From positions 1 to 40,362 of the forward strand of contig CAIXGW010000100.1 in the NCBI GenBank assembly GCA_903919145.1: 40,362 bases of DNA. Direction: 5' to 3'. Origin of the DNA: an uncultured Myxococcales bacterium (lineage in GTDB: Bacteria; Myxococcota_A; UBA9042). The position numbers and the translations under genes were made by a program. Positions 18,436 through 28,029 of this stretch are shown here, piece after piece; the stretch's first letter is position 1; every line of letters starts with the position of its first letter. The notes under the pieces are model-generated. The model was given only the letters and a program-made list of their open reading frames with translations. It was not told the origin of the DNA and did no database searches.

Positions 18436-18672
18436 CGTTGGCTGGCTGAAAAAACCGCGGGGGGTACATTACGCAGTTGCAGAATTCGGAAGGACGGTGG
18501 GGTGAGCGCGCCCCTGCGCGGGCATTGGCACGGGTCGCAGTTGCCCTGGTTGGCGCTCGATGCAGGCGCGGTTGATCGACAATTCGATGTCACGGCAATA
18601 GGTTCTGCGAGGCCCCCCCCCCCGATGCCGCTCCCCAGCCCTACCGACCCCGTTGCGGGCGGCTGTTCGCGA
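18436..18672. other. Intergenic region upstream of RAYT, with a C11 tract
   Basis: 237 bp between the YbaK-type gene stop and the RAYT start. It contains a run of eleven C at 18613-18623 and GC-rich imperfect repeats around 18508-18530. No R1 copy with the GGGTCCCCC core is present. No gene and no convincing promoter were found. Confidence 0.5.
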
Positions 18673-19158
18673 CTATCCGGCAATTCCGACTTCGATCAGA
18701 TCGACCTCGATCAGCTTGGCCAGGTCCAGCGGGTTGATGCCTACCAAGAAGCCGCGCGCACCGCCGTTGAGGTAGATGACCGGCAGGTCGAAGATGGTCG
18801 CCTCCGCATACACCGGCAGCGCCTTGCGCGTGCCCAGCGGCGAGGTGCCGCCGACGAGATAGCCGGTGTGCTTGTTGGCCATGTCTGGCGTGCAGGGCTG
18901 GATCTGCTTCTTTCCCAATGTGCGCGCAAGGTTCTTGGTCGACACCTGCAAGTCGCCGTGCATCAGCACAAGGAGAGCGTGCTTATCTTCGTCCTCCATC
19001 ACCAGGGTCTTGACGACAGCGTGCTCGGCCACCCCGAGTTCACGGGCCGATACGCGCGTGCCACCCTTTTCCTCATACTTGTAGAGGTGTTCTGTGTAGG
19101 GTACCCCTGCTGCGCGCAGGGCTCGGATGGCTGGGGTCACGGGGGTTGGATGGGCCAT
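18673..19158 (-). CDS. ybaK: YbaK/EbsC-type aminoacyl-tRNA deacylase (Cys-tRNA(Pro) deacylase)
   Basis: 161 residues, the normal YbaK length. The family signature is clear: VVKTLVMEDE with the conserved Lys, then MANKHTGYLVGGTSPLGTRKALPVYAEATI, and INPLDLAKLI near the end. YbaK hydrolyses cysteine mischarged onto tRNA-Pro, a cytoplasmic proofreading role acting in trans to prolyl-tRNA synthetase. The ATG at 19158 was chosen because the alignable domain starts a few residues later and the upstream open frame is Pro-rich and unlike the family. It lies downstream of the dab genes, 64 nt from the third gene, and could be read through from them. Confidence 0.9.
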   Translation of the reverse strand: MAHPTPVTPAIRALRAAGVPYTEHLYKYEEKGGTRVSARELGVAEHAVVKTLVMEDEDKHALLVLMHGDLQVSTKNLARTLGKKQIQPCTPDMANKHTGYLVGGTSPLGTRKALPVYAEATIFDLPVIYLNGGARGFLVGINPLDLAKLIEVDLIEVGIAG

Positions 19159-19222
19159 GGCGGTCTCTCGGGTAGTACGGGTGGTCTGTGCGGGCGGGTA
19201 AGGGGCGGCAGTGCTGCGCGGG

Positions 19223-20314
19223 TCAGCCAGCCAGCCAGGCCCACGTGGCCGAGGCACAGCACAGCAGGGTTCCAGCGGCGGCGAAACGGGTTTCACTGGG
19301 GTCGAGGTCGTCTATCCAGCGGCGGTCCGTCGGGTCGCGCGGCGGAGGGCCGGCCAGCTGCAGGCCGGCGCGCAGCGCGCCCAGGGCCGTGATGCCCAGG
19401 GAGCCCAGCGCGACGGCGGCAGCCCACACGCCCAAGTCGCGGCTAAGGGCGGCGACCACGTGCTCAATGCCCAGGTGGGTGGCGCTTGCCGGGACCGCCA
19501 GGGCGGCCCCCCAGGCCACGGCCAGCCAGCCGACCAGCCGAGCCCCGCCGCTGGAGGCCAGGCCGCGTAGCTTGGCCATGCGGGTCGTCCCCGTGCGGGC
19601 GTGGATGGCGCCCACAAGGCCCATGGCCAGCACCAGTGCGGGTGCGGCACCGGCGTGCAGCATGCGGCCGGCGTGCTCATCGCCCAGGGCAGAGGCGGCA
19701 ATCACCAGCGTGGTCAGCACCAGGGCGGCGCCGCGCAGGGCGCCGCGCAGGTGGTCCGCCCCCAGGGTCGTCAGGGCCAGGACTGCGGCCAGGGCGAGGC
19801 AGCCTACGGCTGTGCTGGTCGAAACGGGCACCATCGGCAGCAGCAGGGCCAGGACTGCGGCAGCGATGGGGGGCGGCGCGGCCACGGCGCCCCAGGTGGT
19901 GGCCAGCCCGGCCGCGGCGGCCACCACGCCAGGCACGGCCGGAACCAGATCGGCCGCAGCCAGAGACGCAGACAAGACGCCCACCCAGCGATTGCGGCCG
20001 TGGGCCGTCGCCGCCACCGCCACTCCAGCCAGCACCGGCGCAAGGCCGACCGCCGGACCCGGCAACACGGCAATCAAGTGGGCAATCCCCAGCAACACTT
20101 TGGCTGCGGCCATCGCCGGAGTGAGCCACACGCCTGCCGGAATCGTCATCGCCAGCGCGGCGGCCAGTGCAGCCACCGCCGAGGCCCCGTGCCCTTGGTA
20201 GAAGGCGAGCGCAGCGGCGAGCAGCGACAATGCGGCACTCGCCACTGCCGCGCTGCGGTGCAGCGCGGCTGAGGGCCGGGCGCCGGGCCTTGCGACTTCA
20301 AAGACTGCCGACAT
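19223..20314 (-). CDS. Dab-operon membrane protein, degenerate antiporter-like (NuoM/MrpD-like) subunit
   Basis: 363 residues, almost wholly hydrophobic, with about ten membrane segments. One stretch, GAIHARTGTTRMAKLRGLAS, resembles the loop before late helices in NuoM/MrpD-type proton channels, and HAGRMLHAGAAPALVLAMG also has that flavour. The charged residues lining the proton path (mid-membrane Lys and Glu) are largely absent. I infer an accessory or structural subunit for DabB, not an independent pump. The ATG at 20314 has AGGGG upstream. Its ribosome binding site overlaps the dabB stop, so it belongs to the operon. It could also be a lineage-specific membrane protein with only compositional similarity. 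Confidence 0.65.
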   Translation of the reverse strand: MSAVFEVARPGARPSAALHRSAAVASAALSLLAAALAFYQGHGASAVAALAAALAMTIPAGVWLTPAMAAAKVLLGIAHLIAVLPGPAVGLAPVLAGVAVAATAHGRNRWVGVLSASLAAADLVPAVPGVVAAAAGLATTWGAVAAPPPIAAAVLALLLPMVPVSTSTAVGCLALAAVLALTTLGADHLRGALRGAALVLTTLVIAASALGDEHAGRMLHAGAAPALVLAMGLVGAIHARTGTTRMAKLRGLASSGGARLVGWLAVAWGAALAVPASATHLGIEHVVAALSRDLGVWAAAVALGSLGITALGALRAGLQLAGPPPRDPTDRRWIDDLDPSETRFAAAGTLLCCASATWAWLAG

Positions 20315-20325
20315 CGCCACAACCC

Positions 20326-21651
20326 CTACAATTCATCGTCGTCCTTCACAGCGTGCCACTGGCCCGTGGAGACATGGGGGACAGAGCGCGCCCAGCGCCG
20401 ACGGCTGTCCTGCACCCACTTGGCCGAGGTCCGGGCTAGCCACTCAATCGCCCGCTGGTCCGGGCCGGCGGCCGCGGCGGCGACTACTGCGGCAAAACGC
20501 TCGGGCACCGCTCTTTGCAGGCCACGGCCCATGCCGGCGCGCGAAAGCGCCTCGCGGTCACTCAGGCGATCGTGCAAAGTTCCGGGCGCCTTGAGGATCT
20601 CCCAGGCGCGCAACCCGCTGTGGGCGAGCATCGCCACCGCTGGCACCCAGTACAGGCCAACGCCGACCAGGACGGCCAGCCAGCCAACCTGGGTCACCGT
20701 CGCCCAAGCCACTGCGCCCTTGGCGTCGGCGCGTTGCACGGCCACCCGTCCTCCCATCAGAGCCGTCACTGTGCCAAGCGCGACGATCACCGCCAGCGGC
20801 CAACCCTGTGCCTGCAGACCGGCTGACGAGCGCAGCAGCAGCCACACCCCAGCGTGGATCGACAGGGCGCCGTAGAACAGCGCGCTGGACGGCGTGGGGC
20901 CTTCCATGGCCTGGGCCGGCCAAGAGCTCCACGGCCACTGCGCCGATTTGATGGAAAACGCCAGGACAATTCCGACCGACAGCGCCGCGCCGTGGGCACC
21001 GCTGCCGCTCGCTTCCAGGCTGGCCCAGGTCGCCCGGCCGTGGGAGGACACTGCGATGGCGATGAGCAGCCCGACGTCGGCGATGTGGTTCAGGCCCGCC
21101 ATCCGAATAGCGGCTGCGATCGGCTCTGGCCGCTGGTGAAAAAAGCCGATCAAGCCGACCGAGCAAAGCCCCATAATTTCCCAGCCTACGCCTAAAGTTG
21201 CCGGGCCGTCTGCCAGCAGCACCATCGCCGTGGCGCTGGTAAAGATGCCGACCAGCCCCAAGAAGCGCGACATGCCGGGTTCGCGATGCAGGTAGCGCCG
21301 GGTCATGCTGACCACCGCCGCCGACCAGCCGGACGCCCACGGCAGCGCCAGCGCCGCCAGCGAGTCGAGCTCCAGGCCAAAGCGCGGACCGCTGCCATGC
21401 TGCCAGGCCACCATCACGGGCCCCGCGTCCAGCATTCGCGAAATGGTCAGCACAATCGAGGTAGCGGCGAGGGTGCCGCTGGCTGCGCCGACCAGCCGCA
21501 GCGCCGTGGCTTCGCTCAACGGCTTGCCAAGCAGCATGGCCAACAGGACGGCGATGCCGGCAACGCTTGGCAGCAGCACCGCAATCAGCAAAAGGATTCC
21601 CAGGCCGGTGCTGGCGGCGTCTGCGGCCAAGCGTGGGTCGACGGCGTTCAT
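20326..21651 (-). CDS. dabB: DabB-type proton-conducting subunit of the inorganic-carbon transporter
   Basis: 441 residues with about 12 membrane segments, related to NuoL/MrpA. Signatures include LELDSLAALALPW, SMTRRYLHREPGMSRFLGL, VGWEIMGLCSVGLIGFF with the conserved Glu, FHQRPEPIAAAIRMAGLNHIADVGLLIA and FSIKSAQWPWSSWPAQAMEGPTP with the mid-membrane Lys. DabB pairs with DabA to couple cation flow to CO2 hydration/bicarbonate trapping at the cytoplasmic membrane. The ATG at 21651 overlaps the dabA stop as ATGA, so the subunits are translationally coupled. The open frame upstream of this start is R2-repeat sequence and not part of the protein. Confidence 0.88.
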   Translation of the reverse strand: MNAVDPRLAADAASTGLGILLLIAVLLPSVAGIAVLLAMLLGKPLSEATALRLVGAASGTLAATSIVLTISRMLDAGPVMVAWQHGSGPRFGLELDSLAALALPWASGWSAAVVSMTRRYLHREPGMSRFLGLVGIFTSATAMVLLADGPATLGVGWEIMGLCSVGLIGFFHQRPEPIAAAIRMAGLNHIADVGLLIAIAVSSHGRATWASLEASGSGAHGAALSVGIVLAFSIKSAQWPWSSWPAQAMEGPTPSSALFYGALSIHAGVWLLLRSSAGLQAQGWPLAVIVALGTVTALMGGRVAVQRADAKGAVAWATVTQVGWLAVLVGVGLYWVPAVAMLAHSGLRAWEILKAPGTLHDRLSDREALSRAGMGRGLQRAVPERFAAVVAAAAAGPDQRAIEWLARTSAKWVQDSRRRWARSVPHVSTGQWHAVKDDDEL

Positions 21652-24600
21652 GCGACCTCTATGGGGGCCGAGCCCAGTGCCCCAATCCCCAAGGTCGTCG
21701 CCGGTTCCAGTGCAGTCTTTGATTGCTGCTCGGCAACGGGCCCAGCAGGCGTGCCCAAGGCCTGTGAACAAGAACCAACGGCTCCTCGCATCGGATGGAC
21801 GGCTTGGGGGACTAGCAGCGCCGGGTCCAGGAACTCGCGGTGGCCGCGCACCCAGGCCAGCGAGTCGGCGGTGCTGCCGGGGGGCATAGTACTGTCAACA
21901 CTGGGGATATCCCTGGGATCTGCCGCGGCTTGCCACTGGCCGGTGCTGCCATCCAGGGTGGCCGTGCGCACCCAGCCTCCGGCGATCCAGCGCTTCAGGC
22001 CTGGGTGAAGCCGCAGCACCTCGGCCAAGCGCTCGGGCGGCGCAGCGACAATCAACAGCAGCCGCAGCGGCTCGTGAAGCTCTGTCATTTGGATGGGCAG
22101 ACCGGTGCGCAGGTCGCCTGCCGTGCCATCCTGGACCGCCAGCCCGGCCACCGGGTTGTGGGGCAGCTTGGTGCCGGCGCCAAAGGTCGCGGGATCGTTG
22201 CGCGAGAAGAAATACTCCAGGTTGATGCCTCCACACACGGGCACCACAGCGTTGAGGACCTGGGCCAGCACAACGCCGTCCGAGTCCAGAGCGGGGTCGT
22301 AGGACGCCAAGAACGCCCGGCGGTCGAGAAAAAGGCTGCGCGTCAGGCTGCGCGGGCCCACGATGCACAGCGCGTTGGTCGCGTGGTTCAGTTCTGGCCG
22401 CGGCTCCAGGGGATCGACCGTGCGGCGATGCATGTGCGCTATGGCCGCGGCGGGCAGAGAATCGATCGGTGCCAGCTCAAACTTTCGGCAGCGCTCGACG
22501 GCGCTTCGGCCACACGCCTCTTCCAGGGTGCGCTGCAGTCGCTGCCACAGCGGCAAGATCGGCTCGGGCAGGTCGGCGGTGTCATAGTGGGCGATGACGT
22601 CGCCGGTGGTTTCGTGTTCGGCCGCGGCAAACCAGGTTTCCTGGGGGATGTGGATGTCCTGCAAAGCCAGCAGCCTTCGCACCTCTGGGTCATTGGCCCA
22701 GCGCGCCACCAGCCGTGCGTTGGGGCCACCCGGACTGCCTCCACAGGCGCCGCAGCCGTAAGCTGAGCGGTGCGGGTTGTTGGCCGACTCTGCCCGGTGG
22801 CCCAGCAGCAGCACGATCTGGGCCAAACGACCTTGAAGACCAACGGTTTTGAGCACCGCTGCCACCACCGCCGCGCCGTCTGCCGCGGTTGCCGGCTTGC
22901 CCTCCATGGTATGGACCTGAAGCGTGGTCGCCGGCGGCGGCATCAGCTTGGCCAGGGCCGACTGGCGCCAGTCGGTAGCGACGTCTGGCAGCACCGCCGC
23001 CGCCATCCAGCGCACGCCGTCGAACAAGCCGGCGACCGCCAAGCTGGCCACGCCGTACAAAGAGCCCCGGCCGCGCTGGTGCAAACCCAGCCGCAACCTG
23101 GCGTACCAGCCGCGCAACCGCCGCCGCCTCATCACCGCCGCCTCGTGGCCGGGAGCTGCCACCTCATCCACGGCAAACTGCGGCTGCAAGACCACCGGGC
23201 ACCGCGAAGAAGCCGTGGCATCGTCCAACCCCCGCCAGGCCATGGCGGCGTTGAAGAATCCAGCGATGCCAAGAGTTTCAAGCTCGCCGTCCAGCTCCTC
23301 CAGGTGCCGGCGCAGCCCTTCTTCGCGATCGTCAATGCAGGTCAGGACCTGGGCCCAAGGGCGCGGTGGCTGGCGAATCTCTAGCGGGCGCCTACTGTTG
23401 GCTGCTAGGGCCCCCAAGCTGACCCGGGCGTGGTGCAGCTCGCGGGCCTGCTGCAGCGCGCACAGCAGATCGCCACCATCCAGCTCGACCAAGCCGCGGC
23501 GCAACGCCAGCAACGCTTCTTGCGGTAGCCTCGCCAGCTGCTCGATTGGCATGTGCCAGGCCAGAGCGGCACGCAGCAGGCGCCAGGCCGTCACAGAAGG
23601 GGCATGGGCAGCGCGGTGTTCGGCTGGGTCCAGCTCACTGCCGCACAGGGCCAGCCGCAGCGCCGCCACACCGGCAGCCGCCTGCAGTCTTGCTTCCTCC
23701 GCGTCCTGGGGATGGCGGCGCGCCGCAGCAAGGACCAGCTGGCCGCTCCAGCCAGGGCGGGCCAGCAGCGCGGCCTGAGCGGTCTGCAGCGGATCGGCCG
23801 ACACCAGGTGCTGCAGGACTTGCTCTAATGCCTTGAGTCCATTGGGACGATCGTGCTCCCAGTGGGCCAGGACGCTGCGCGGCACCTTCAGCAGCCGCCA
23901 CAGGCCCGCCTCGTGCAGCAGCCGGGCGCCGACCACATGCAGGGCCCGCGAGCTGCCTTCCATGGTCAAGGCGGCCATGCCCTCATCCAGCCAGGCCGCC
24001 AGAATCACTTGCCAGACCCGGTCTTCTTCGCCAACGTGGGGCACGGCAAGGGCCGGCCCGTCCCACTCTGGCTGGGCGGGCAGCAACTGCAGCGCGCGGG
24101 CCGTCGCCTTGAGGTGGTGGGCCAGCGCGCTTGCGTCTGGGGCCAGGGCCAGCGCTGCTGCGGGCAGGCCCTCTGTCAAGGCCGCCAGCGCTTTGCCTGT
24201 GCGCAACCACCAGGAAATCCGCTCTCTGGCCACGGCCGGCAGCCCCCACTGCACCGCAATCCAGCGCAGCGAGGCCGCGGTCAATTGGCCGTCAGCGCAG
24301 GGTGGGCTTGGCAGCCCCAGCGCCAGTGCCAGGTCCAGCGGATCTAGCCGGCCCTGCTGCCACGCCGCCCGGGCATCCGCCTCTGAGGGCAGTGTCTTGA
24401 CTTCAGAGCCTTTGCGAACCTGGCGCACCGCCTGCCAAAACGGCTGGTCCATGTAAGCGTGCAGGGTATTGTGGTGAACAAACTGAGTGATCGGACCCTG
24501 GGCGGGCAGGCGGTGAATCGTCTCCAGCAGACCGTTCACCAGCTCGTCGTGCAGGGCGCTGTGACCTGGCTTGTCAGCGCTGCCGTGCGGGCTGTGCAGG

Positions 24601-24695
24601 GCGCGAATCTGCTGACTTTTTCTGACATTTCCGGCCGTTCCCTCCGCCAGGCCCGGCTGGGTGGCGGTAGAAGACGGGCCTGTCTCTGCACTCAT
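21648..24695 (-). CDS. dabA: DabA (DUF2309/UPF0753), beta-carbonic-anhydrase-like inorganic-carbon transporter subunit
   Basis: 1015 residues. Zinc and active-site residues match characterised DabA: Cys453 and Asp455 in VLTCIDDREEG, and His633 with Cys648 in LLGHRAES...YGCGACGG. The His-Cys spacing of 15 equals that reported for H. neapolitanus DabA2 (H524/C539). The N-terminal FVHHNTLHAYMDQPFWQAV is the usual family opening. DabA hydrates CO2 at the inner face of the membrane, driven by DabB. Residues about 961-1006, at the C-terminus, are encoded by an R2 repeat and extend past the region I would expect to be conserved. ATG at 24695 has AAGG 6 nt upstream. Confidence 0.92.
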   Translation of the reverse strand: MSAETGPSSTATQPGLAEGTAGNVRKSQQIRALHSPHGSADKPGHSALHDELVNGLLETIHRLPAQGPITQFVHHNTLHAYMDQPFWQAVRQVRKGSEVKTLPSEADARAAWQQGRLDPLDLALALGLPSPPCADGQLTAASLRWIAVQWGLPAVARERISWWLRTGKALAALTEGLPAAALALAPDASALAHHLKATARALQLLPAQPEWDGPALAVPHVGEEDRVWQVILAAWLDEGMAALTMEGSSRALHVVGARLLHEAGLWRLLKVPRSVLAHWEHDRPNGLKALEQVLQHLVSADPLQTAQAALLARPGWSGQLVLAAARRHPQDAEEARLQAAAGVAALRLALCGSELDPAEHRAAHAPSVTAWRLLRAALAWHMPIEQLARLPQEALLALRRGLVELDGGDLLCALQQARELHHARVSLGALAANSRRPLEIRQPPRPWAQVLTCIDDREEGLRRHLEELDGELETLGIAGFFNAAMAWRGLDDATASSRCPVVLQPQFAVDEVAAPGHEAAVMRRRRLRGWYARLRLGLHQRGRGSLYGVASLAVAGLFDGVRWMAAAVLPDVATDWRQSALAKLMPPPATTLQVHTMEGKPATAADGAAVVAAVLKTVGLQGRLAQIVLLLGHRAESANNPHRSAYGCGACGGSPGGPNARLVARWANDPEVRRLLALQDIHIPQETWFAAAEHETTGDVIAHYDTADLPEPILPLWQRLQRTLEEACGRSAVERCRKFELAPIDSLPAAAIAHMHRRTVDPLEPRPELNHATNALCIVGPRSLTRSLFLDRRAFLASYDPALDSDGVVLAQVLNAVVPVCGGINLEYFFSRNDPATFGAGTKLPHNPVAGLAVQDGTAGDLRTGLPIQMTELHEPLRLLLIVAAPPERLAEVLRLHPGLKRWIAGGWVRTATLDGSTGQWQAAADPRDIPSVDSTMPPGSTADSLAWVRGHREFLDPALLVPQAVHPMRGAVGSCSQALGTPAGPVAEQQSKTALEPATTLGIGALGSAPIEVA
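21679..21815 (+). repeat. R2 repeat, copy a (3' end of dabA)
   Basis: Contains CCTGTGAACAAGAACC (21761-21776), identical to copies c and d. The part beyond it aligns without gaps to copy c and ends in GGGGGACTAG. Most of it encodes the DabA C-terminus. Confidence 0.7.
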
Positions 24696-24810
24696 GGCTG
24701 CCTTGACGTCGGCCGTACGTTGACTCGAAGCCAACTGCAGCCGCACCACCGCGAAGGTTAGCACTTATCGCGCCTCTGGGATAGACACGCGACCGCAGCG
24801 CTCCCCCGGC

Positions 24811-26709
24811 TCAGCCACCCTTGCATAGCAACTTGCCGTAAAGCCATGCCGCGTTGGCCCGCGCCGTCAGCTCGGCGTCGTACGCCAGCGGGCAACGGAT
24901 GAGCTCAGTGCCGTCTTCGCCTACCAGCCGCGCTACCAGGCTGACCATTTGCGCTTCGGACCACGGCGCGCCCAGCCAGCCGGCTTTGGTATGCCACTTG
25001 CCTGCAGTGAGCTCTACCTTGGGCTGCGGCGGGTTGCCTTCTTTGCTCTCTACCAAGCCCACCAGCTCGCGGGCTCCAGGCTGCACCGCTACGTTCAAGT
25101 GAGGGTAGGCCCATCCTGCCGCGTGCTCTTTTTGCGGCCACAGGTGCCAAGTCTTGCCAGCATCGCGACTGACTTCGATGCGCCCCGTGCCCATCGCGAT
25201 GTCTCCTTCAGAGATCCCAAGCTGCAGCCGCAGCCCCAAGCCAGGCATGGCACTTTGCTGCTGCGGCGATCCCGGAGCCATGGCCATGCCCAGGTACAGG
25301 TCTGCGTAGGCCGTGTGCTGCAGGATGGCGGCTCGCGCTTTTTGAGTGCGTGCTGCGGCCATCGCCGCGTCTTTGTCTTTGCCCTTCAACCCCGCAAGCC
25401 GCAGATGCTCAACATATTCTTGGATCATGGGCAGCAGCGACTGCATGTAGGGCGACGCGGGGTAGCGGTCCAGCATCACTTGGCCCATCTGCACCATCAG
25501 CAGCGGCAGATCGCGGCCGTTGACCATCACCTTGCCACTGGCGTCGGTCAGGTCGGGCACGCGCTGCATCGTTCTTTCGCACTGGCGGCGCACCTGGTCT
25601 GGGTTGGGCATCTGGGCGATGCGGGTCTCTTCGCAGCCCAAGACGGCGCGCGCTGGGGTGTGGAGCACAAACAGAAACTGAGCCAGCGCCATAGCTGCCG
25701 GCGCCTGGCCAAAACACACGGGTTGCTGCAGTCCTGGCCGGTCGAGCAGGTTCAGCACCAAAGCGTAGTAGCTGGCCAGCAAGCGGCCAAGGTCGTTCTT
25801 GTCACTGCCATCTGGCATCAGAATCTTGAGCGAGGCCTTGGTTGCAGCCGTCGTCAGATTGGTGACTTCGGTGTTGAAAGGCACGCACGCTTCGACCTTG
25901 CCGGCCTCCACTTGCTCCGCCAGGGCCAGGGCCTTCTCCGGTGCGACCTTGGAGTTGTCAAGGAGCTGTTTGATTTTGCGCGACATCTGGTCTAGCCCGC
26001 GCTGCACCTGGGCGAAGTCGGGCTTGCGGGCGGCCAAGGTAGAGAGGATGCGCCGCGCGTCCTCCATCCGCCCTTCATCCAGCGCTTCGAGCCCTTGGCC
26101 ATAGGCGCGCACATCTTCGGCCGTCACCTTGGGCGGAGTCAGCGTGGTGGCCTTCTTCTTGACCTGCAGCTGCTGGCGCAACCGCTCTGCCAGCTTGGCC
26201 TCAATCGAAAACACATCGTCTGCCGACCCACTTTCTTGAGCGGTGGCCCCCACAGTCCCCTGGGCCACATCGACCGCCCGCGCATCGATCCGCAGCTTGC
26301 CGGCATGGATGTGGTAGGCGCCGAGCAGGATGTGGCTGGCGCCCAGACCCTTGCCGAGCTTGGCAGCGCTGGCGGGGTCCACAAACGCCGATTTTCCCAG
26401 CTTGATTTCGCCAAGCAGCGCCTGCAGCCGGTCGCGCTCGACCATCGTCACGCCTTCCGTGTCGGCGAGGTCGGTGATCAGCATGTCTGCCAGACCTTTG
26501 GACAAGGCCTGCCACTCAGCTGCCTCCGAGCGGTTGTCAAAATAGCCAACCGCCAGCACCATGGGGCGCTCTGCAGTGGGCAGCGCTTGCACCGGGTCCG
26601 AGCTAAGCAACCCTGAGAGCTGCGCCACCACGGCCACCAGGGCCAGGCTCAGCAGCGCCAGGTTCATGCGGCGAGGTTTGCGGAGGGCGAGCGCGGTGAT
26701 CGACGGCAT
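24811..26709 (-). CDS. CsgG/FlgO-like exported protein
   Basis: 632 residues. A long N-terminal signal or anchor is followed by VLAVGYFDNRSEAAEWQALSKGLADMLITDL, then VTMVERDRLQALLGEIKLG and GLGASHILLGAYHIHAGKLRIDARAVD. This is the fold of CsgG, FlgO and TolB-N-like domains, which build outer-membrane assemblies or peptidoglycan-binding complexes. The remaining roughly 430 residues contain a short helical repeat (LEALDEGRMEDARRILSTLAARKP, TPR-like) and an unrecognised C-terminal domain. The ATG has AGGA 8 nt upstream. It starts 25 nt beyond the hutI stop and could be read with the hut genes, though no functional link is clear. Confidence 0.75.
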   Translation of the reverse strand: MPSITALALRKPRRMNLALLSLALVAVVAQLSGLLSSDPVQALPTAERPMVLAVGYFDNRSEAAEWQALSKGLADMLITDLADTEGVTMVERDRLQALLGEIKLGKSAFVDPASAAKLGKGLGASHILLGAYHIHAGKLRIDARAVDVAQGTVGATAQESGSADDVFSIEAKLAERLRQQLQVKKKATTLTPPKVTAEDVRAYGQGLEALDEGRMEDARRILSTLAARKPDFAQVQRGLDQMSRKIKQLLDNSKVAPEKALALAEQVEAGKVEACVPFNTEVTNLTTAATKASLKILMPDGSDKNDLGRLLASYYALVLNLLDRPGLQQPVCFGQAPAAMALAQFLFVLHTPARAVLGCEETRIAQMPNPDQVRRQCERTMQRVPDLTDASGKVMVNGRDLPLLMVQMGQVMLDRYPASPYMQSLLPMIQEYVEHLRLAGLKGKDKDAAMAAARTQKARAAILQHTAYADLYLGMAMAPGSPQQQSAMPGLGLRLQLGISEGDIAMGTGRIEVSRDAGKTWHLWPQKEHAAGWAYPHLNVAVQPGARELVGLVESKEGNPPQPKVELTAGKWHTKAGWLGAPWSEAQMVSLVARLVGEDGTELIRCPLAYDAELTARANAAWLYGKLLCKGG

Positions 26710-26734
26710 GGTCCATTCCTAGAGGGGCAGCAAG

Positions 26735-28029
26735 TCAACGGATGCCGGCACTATACAGGATATCGCTGGCCCGCGGCGGCGCGCCGAGCTCGTAGAACAG
26801 CGTGTCGATGCTGGGCAGATCCAAGACGGTAGCCACAAACGGCCCGCCAGGCACCAGCCGCCCGCCCCAGCCGTTGGGCTGCCCCAGGGCCAGCGCCGCG
26901 CAGCGAGTGGCGCCGCGCAAAGCCTCCATCGGCGTCAGGCGGCCGCCCAGCACGGCCATCTGCAGGGCCAGCGGCAGGTTGGTCGTCATCGCCGAGCCGG
27001 GATTGCAGTCGGTCGCCACCGCCACCAGCGCGCCGGCATCGACCAGGGCCCGCAGCGGCGCAAACGGCTCGCGCAGGAACACGCTGGTCAGCGGCAACCC
27101 CACGGCCACCGTCGACGACTGAGCCAGCGCCGCGATGTTTTCCGCAGAAGTGGTCAGCAGATGCTCGACACTGGTCGCCCCCGCCGCCACCGCCCACGGC
27201 AAGCCTCCCACATCGGCAAACTCATCGACGTGGGCCTTGAGCTTCAGGCCCAGCTTCTTGGCCGCCTGCCAGATGCGCTCTGCCTGTGCGACGTCAAAGT
27301 AGCCTTTCTCTATAAAGATATCGACAAAAGCGGCTCCGCGCAGGGCCAGCGCCGGCAGCACCTGGCCACAGATCTCCTCGACGTACGCCGCCGGATCGGC
27401 GCGGTGCTCGGGCGGCACTGCGTGGGCCGGCATGGCTGTGGCCACCACCGTCATGCGGCCAGCCAGCCGCGCGTTGAGCAAGCCGATCGCCTCAAAGATT
27501 CTGGTCTCGCTGGCCAGGTCCAGCCCGTAGCCGCTCTTGATCTCGACGATCCGCACACCGCAGGCCGCCATCTCGCGCAGCCGCGGCAGCGCCGCATCGA
27601 CCAGCTCTGGCAGCGAAGCCGCCCGGGTGGCGCGCACGGTGTGCAGAATCCCGCCGCCAGCTTGGGCAATCTCCTGATAGCTGCGCCCGGCCAGCCGCTC
27701 GGCAAACTCGTGGGCGCGGTTGCCGGCAAACACCGCGTGGGTGTGGCAGTCGGTCAGGCCCGGCAGCAGGGTACGGCCACCCAGGTCCACCGTCGAGTCG
27801 GCGGCAGGCCGGTCGCTGGCACGCGGGTCGCCGATCCACTCGACCTGCCAGTAGCCATAAAGCTGTTGTAGAATAACGAGTTCTGAGAGGGTCCCCCTCT
27901 TGCCGTAGTCCTGCCAGCTGCGCAGCGGCCCCCGGTCTGGCCCGTCGCCGGTCAGAAGTTCGCCGATGTTGGTCAGCAGCACCCGCCGCCGCGGCAGCTG
28001 GCCGGTCAAGCGCGTCTGCGCGGGCGCAC

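Noticed and set aside
18613..18623. Phase-variable C11 tract controlling RAYT or ybaK
   Set aside because: It lies outside both genes, about 180 bp from the RAYT start, with no promoter spanning it; a sequencing homopolymer error is equally likely.
21840..22766. Long open plus-strand frame opposite dabA (and many others opposite the large minus-strand genes)
   Set aside because: GC-rich codon bias keeps antisense frames open. Its translation is Arg/Gln/His-rich with no family motifs, and the opposite strand encodes clear DabA.
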